A DNA stretch of 14,601 nt. Origin: DASVXQ01 sp036392615. GTDB lineage: Bacteria; Actinomycetota; CALGFH01. The stretch is taken from positions 1 to 14,601 of the forward strand of contig DASVXQ010000527.1 in NCBI GenBank assembly GCA_036392615.1, written 5' to 3'. Shown one piece after another: positions 14,301 through 14,601 of this stretch. Each line of letters opens with the position of its first letter. Position 1 is the first letter of the stretch. The translations under genes were made by a program, and so were the position numbers. Below the pieces are notes generated by a model that searched no databases, was not told the origin of the DNA, and saw only the letters and a list, made by a program, of their open reading frames with translations.

Positions 14301-14601
14301 CGAAGTAGTTGTCGGGGCCGAACAGGTCGCGCATCTCGGCGGCGATCTTGCGGGCGCCCACCAGGTCGTCCTTGAGGATCGCCTGGTTCACCTCGCCGCC
14401 GAGGCAGCCGGTGGTGGCGATGATCCCCTCGTGGTAGCGCTCGAACAGCTCCCGGTCCATGCGCGGCTTGTAGAAGAAGCCCTCCAGCGAGGCGAGCGAG
14501 ACGAGCCGCAGCAGGTTGGCGTAGCCGGTCTGGTTCTCGGCCAGCAGGGTGAGGTGGCTGTACGGCTCGGCGGTGTCGCGGCGCTGCTTCTCGTAGCGGG
14601 A
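11353..14601 (-). CDS. dnaE: DNA polymerase III subunit alpha (5' end outside window)
   Basis: The replicative polymerase catalytic subunit. 1082 residues are visible and the N-terminus is cut by the window end, probably fewer than 100 residues including the first PHP motif. The rest of the PHP domain shows IIATTGCLGGEVNQAIL and AANDLHYTHRRDA. The polymerase domain has GPGRGSAAGSCVSYCL followed by EMPDIDLDFDERR with the catalytic Asp pair near visible residues 328 and 330. The third catalytic Asp is in GLLKMDFLGLRNL. The fingers region includes YRPGPMEQIPAYVRGK and GYSFNRAHAAGYG. The OB fold is near VVTVAGILAKLVKKFTKRGE, and the protein ends shortly after. There is no intein, frameshift or insertion. 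Length and architecture fit DnaE1 rather than DnaE2 or PolC. Reading continues upstream of ATG 14460 in frame to the window edge, so that ATG is internal. Confidence 0.97.
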   Translation of the reverse strand, partial: SRYEKQRRDTAEPYSHLTLLAENQTGYANLLRLVSLASLEGFFYKPRMDRELFERYHEGIIATTGCLGGEVNQAILKDDLVGARKIAAEMRDLFGPDNYFVELHDHGIAEQRRVNRELLPLARELDIPLLAANDLHYTHRRDAGPHEVLLCIQTGATMADPKRFKLEGEEFYLKSPAEMRALFPGDEFKDACDNTLLVAERCNVELEFGNNKLPRFDVPEGHGLESWLRHEVLRGARERYGDPIPAEAQQRIDYELSVIDQLGFAGYFLIVTDLCRHAREHGIRVGPGRGSAAGSCVSYCLRITDLDPIAYGLMFERFLNPERREMPDIDLDFDERRRGDMIRYATEKYGEDHVAQIVTFSTIKGKQAIRDSARVLGFPYKLGDDLAKMMPPPVLGKEFPLAKAYELSAELRASRHGDNPDARRVLETAEGLEGLRRQWGVHAAAVVISRDPLMDNVPIMKREADGAIITQYEMNGVAKLGLLKMDFLGLRNLTVLDDTVRHLAARGIELDLSKLPTDDAKTFQMLCAGDSDGVFQMESEGVRRILRQLRPDRFEDVVAVIALYRPGPMEQIPAYVRGKQDPSSITYLHPLMEEITADTYGVMVYQEQIITLLQKVAGYTAGEADIVRKAIGKKIDALMRKEEPRFLAGCRQRGLSDGQAQTLWRLIQPFAGYSFNRAHAAGYGVVTWQTAYLRAHYPVEYMAALLTSVKDDKDARPKYLGSCRRMGITVLPPDVNDSDSDFTPVADGEAQGGAPRAIRYGLSAVRNVGEQVVEGIAAARRDKGRFTDFFDFCEKVDASVLNKRVVESLIKAGAFDSFGHTRRGLLEIHDKHIDDVLARKRAEAAGQFSLFGGLGDDPASSVAAPRPTIGGEDWDKATRLAFEKEMLGQYVSDHPLFGLESVLEREADTRLSALSDRSDGAVVTVAGILAKLVKKFTKRGETYVVAELEDLDGAAECIFFPQTYQQHLTLLAQDAVVVVRARVDGRDETPKLMALEARAPNLQDPGATPIVVELEARSCTDLTVNQLKRILGSHRGRSPVNLRIRGAHSTMVVRLGDEFRVDPRNGLYAELKAEFGPDALVT

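Noticed and set aside
1..14601. CRISPR array, tRNA, rRNA, insertion sequence or integrase
   Set aside because: I found no regularly spaced repeats, no cloverleaf-like sequence and no transposase or recombinase motifs on either strand by eye.

Overview
The window looks like part of the chromosome of a high-GC Actinomycetota. The evidence is strong G/C bias at third codon positions in every convincing gene, frequent GTG (and probably TTG) starts, a dehydrogenase of the mycothiol-linked formaldehyde-oxidising type, and a DnaE1-type replicase. I cannot name a genus.

Left part (about 1-5750): an arsenic gene region after one hypothetical gene (155-616). All arsenic genes except one lie on the minus strand, in three modules that each begin with a different ArsR/SmtB repressor. 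Module 1 is a 56-residue Cys-rich protein, a frameshifted arsR and arsM (As(III) S-adenosylmethionine methyltransferase). Module 2 is arsR plus arsN1-like (GNAT acetyltransferase of the arsinothricin/phosphinothricin type), coupled by an ATGA overlap. Divergent from it is a metallophosphoesterase-like protein whose first metal-binding motif is altered. Module 3 is arsR (frameshifted tail) plus arsC (LMW-phosphatase-fold arsenate reductase). Near-perfect inverted repeats overlap the starts of arsR in modules 2 and 3. No arsenite efflux pump (ArsB, Acr3, ArsP or ArsJ) is visible, so the visible chemistry is reduction, methylation and N-acetylation.

Middle part (about 5750-8960): accessory DNA with weaker coding bias. 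It holds a small zinc-knuckle ORF, a phosphotransferase of the APH/choline kinase fold, a C-terminal gene remnant, a hypothetical gene broken across several reading frames (one break falls on a triple 7-bp tandem repeat), and an intact 248-residue unknown protein with an RX4H motif.

Right part (8960-14601): compact backbone with very strong coding bias and no frameshifts. It has an S-(hydroxymethyl)mycothiol dehydrogenase-like gene (minus), a divergent class V aminotransferase-fold gene (plus), and dnaE (minus, its N-terminus outside the window). The switch from decayed, loosely packed genes to intact, tightly packed genes near 8960 looks like the edge of an acquired region.

The most interesting candidates are the ArsR2/ArsN1/metallophosphoesterase divergent unit, which may be an organoarsenical response unit with an unassigned enzyme, the Cys-rich small protein translationally linked to arsR1, and the concentration of frameshifts in the accessory half.
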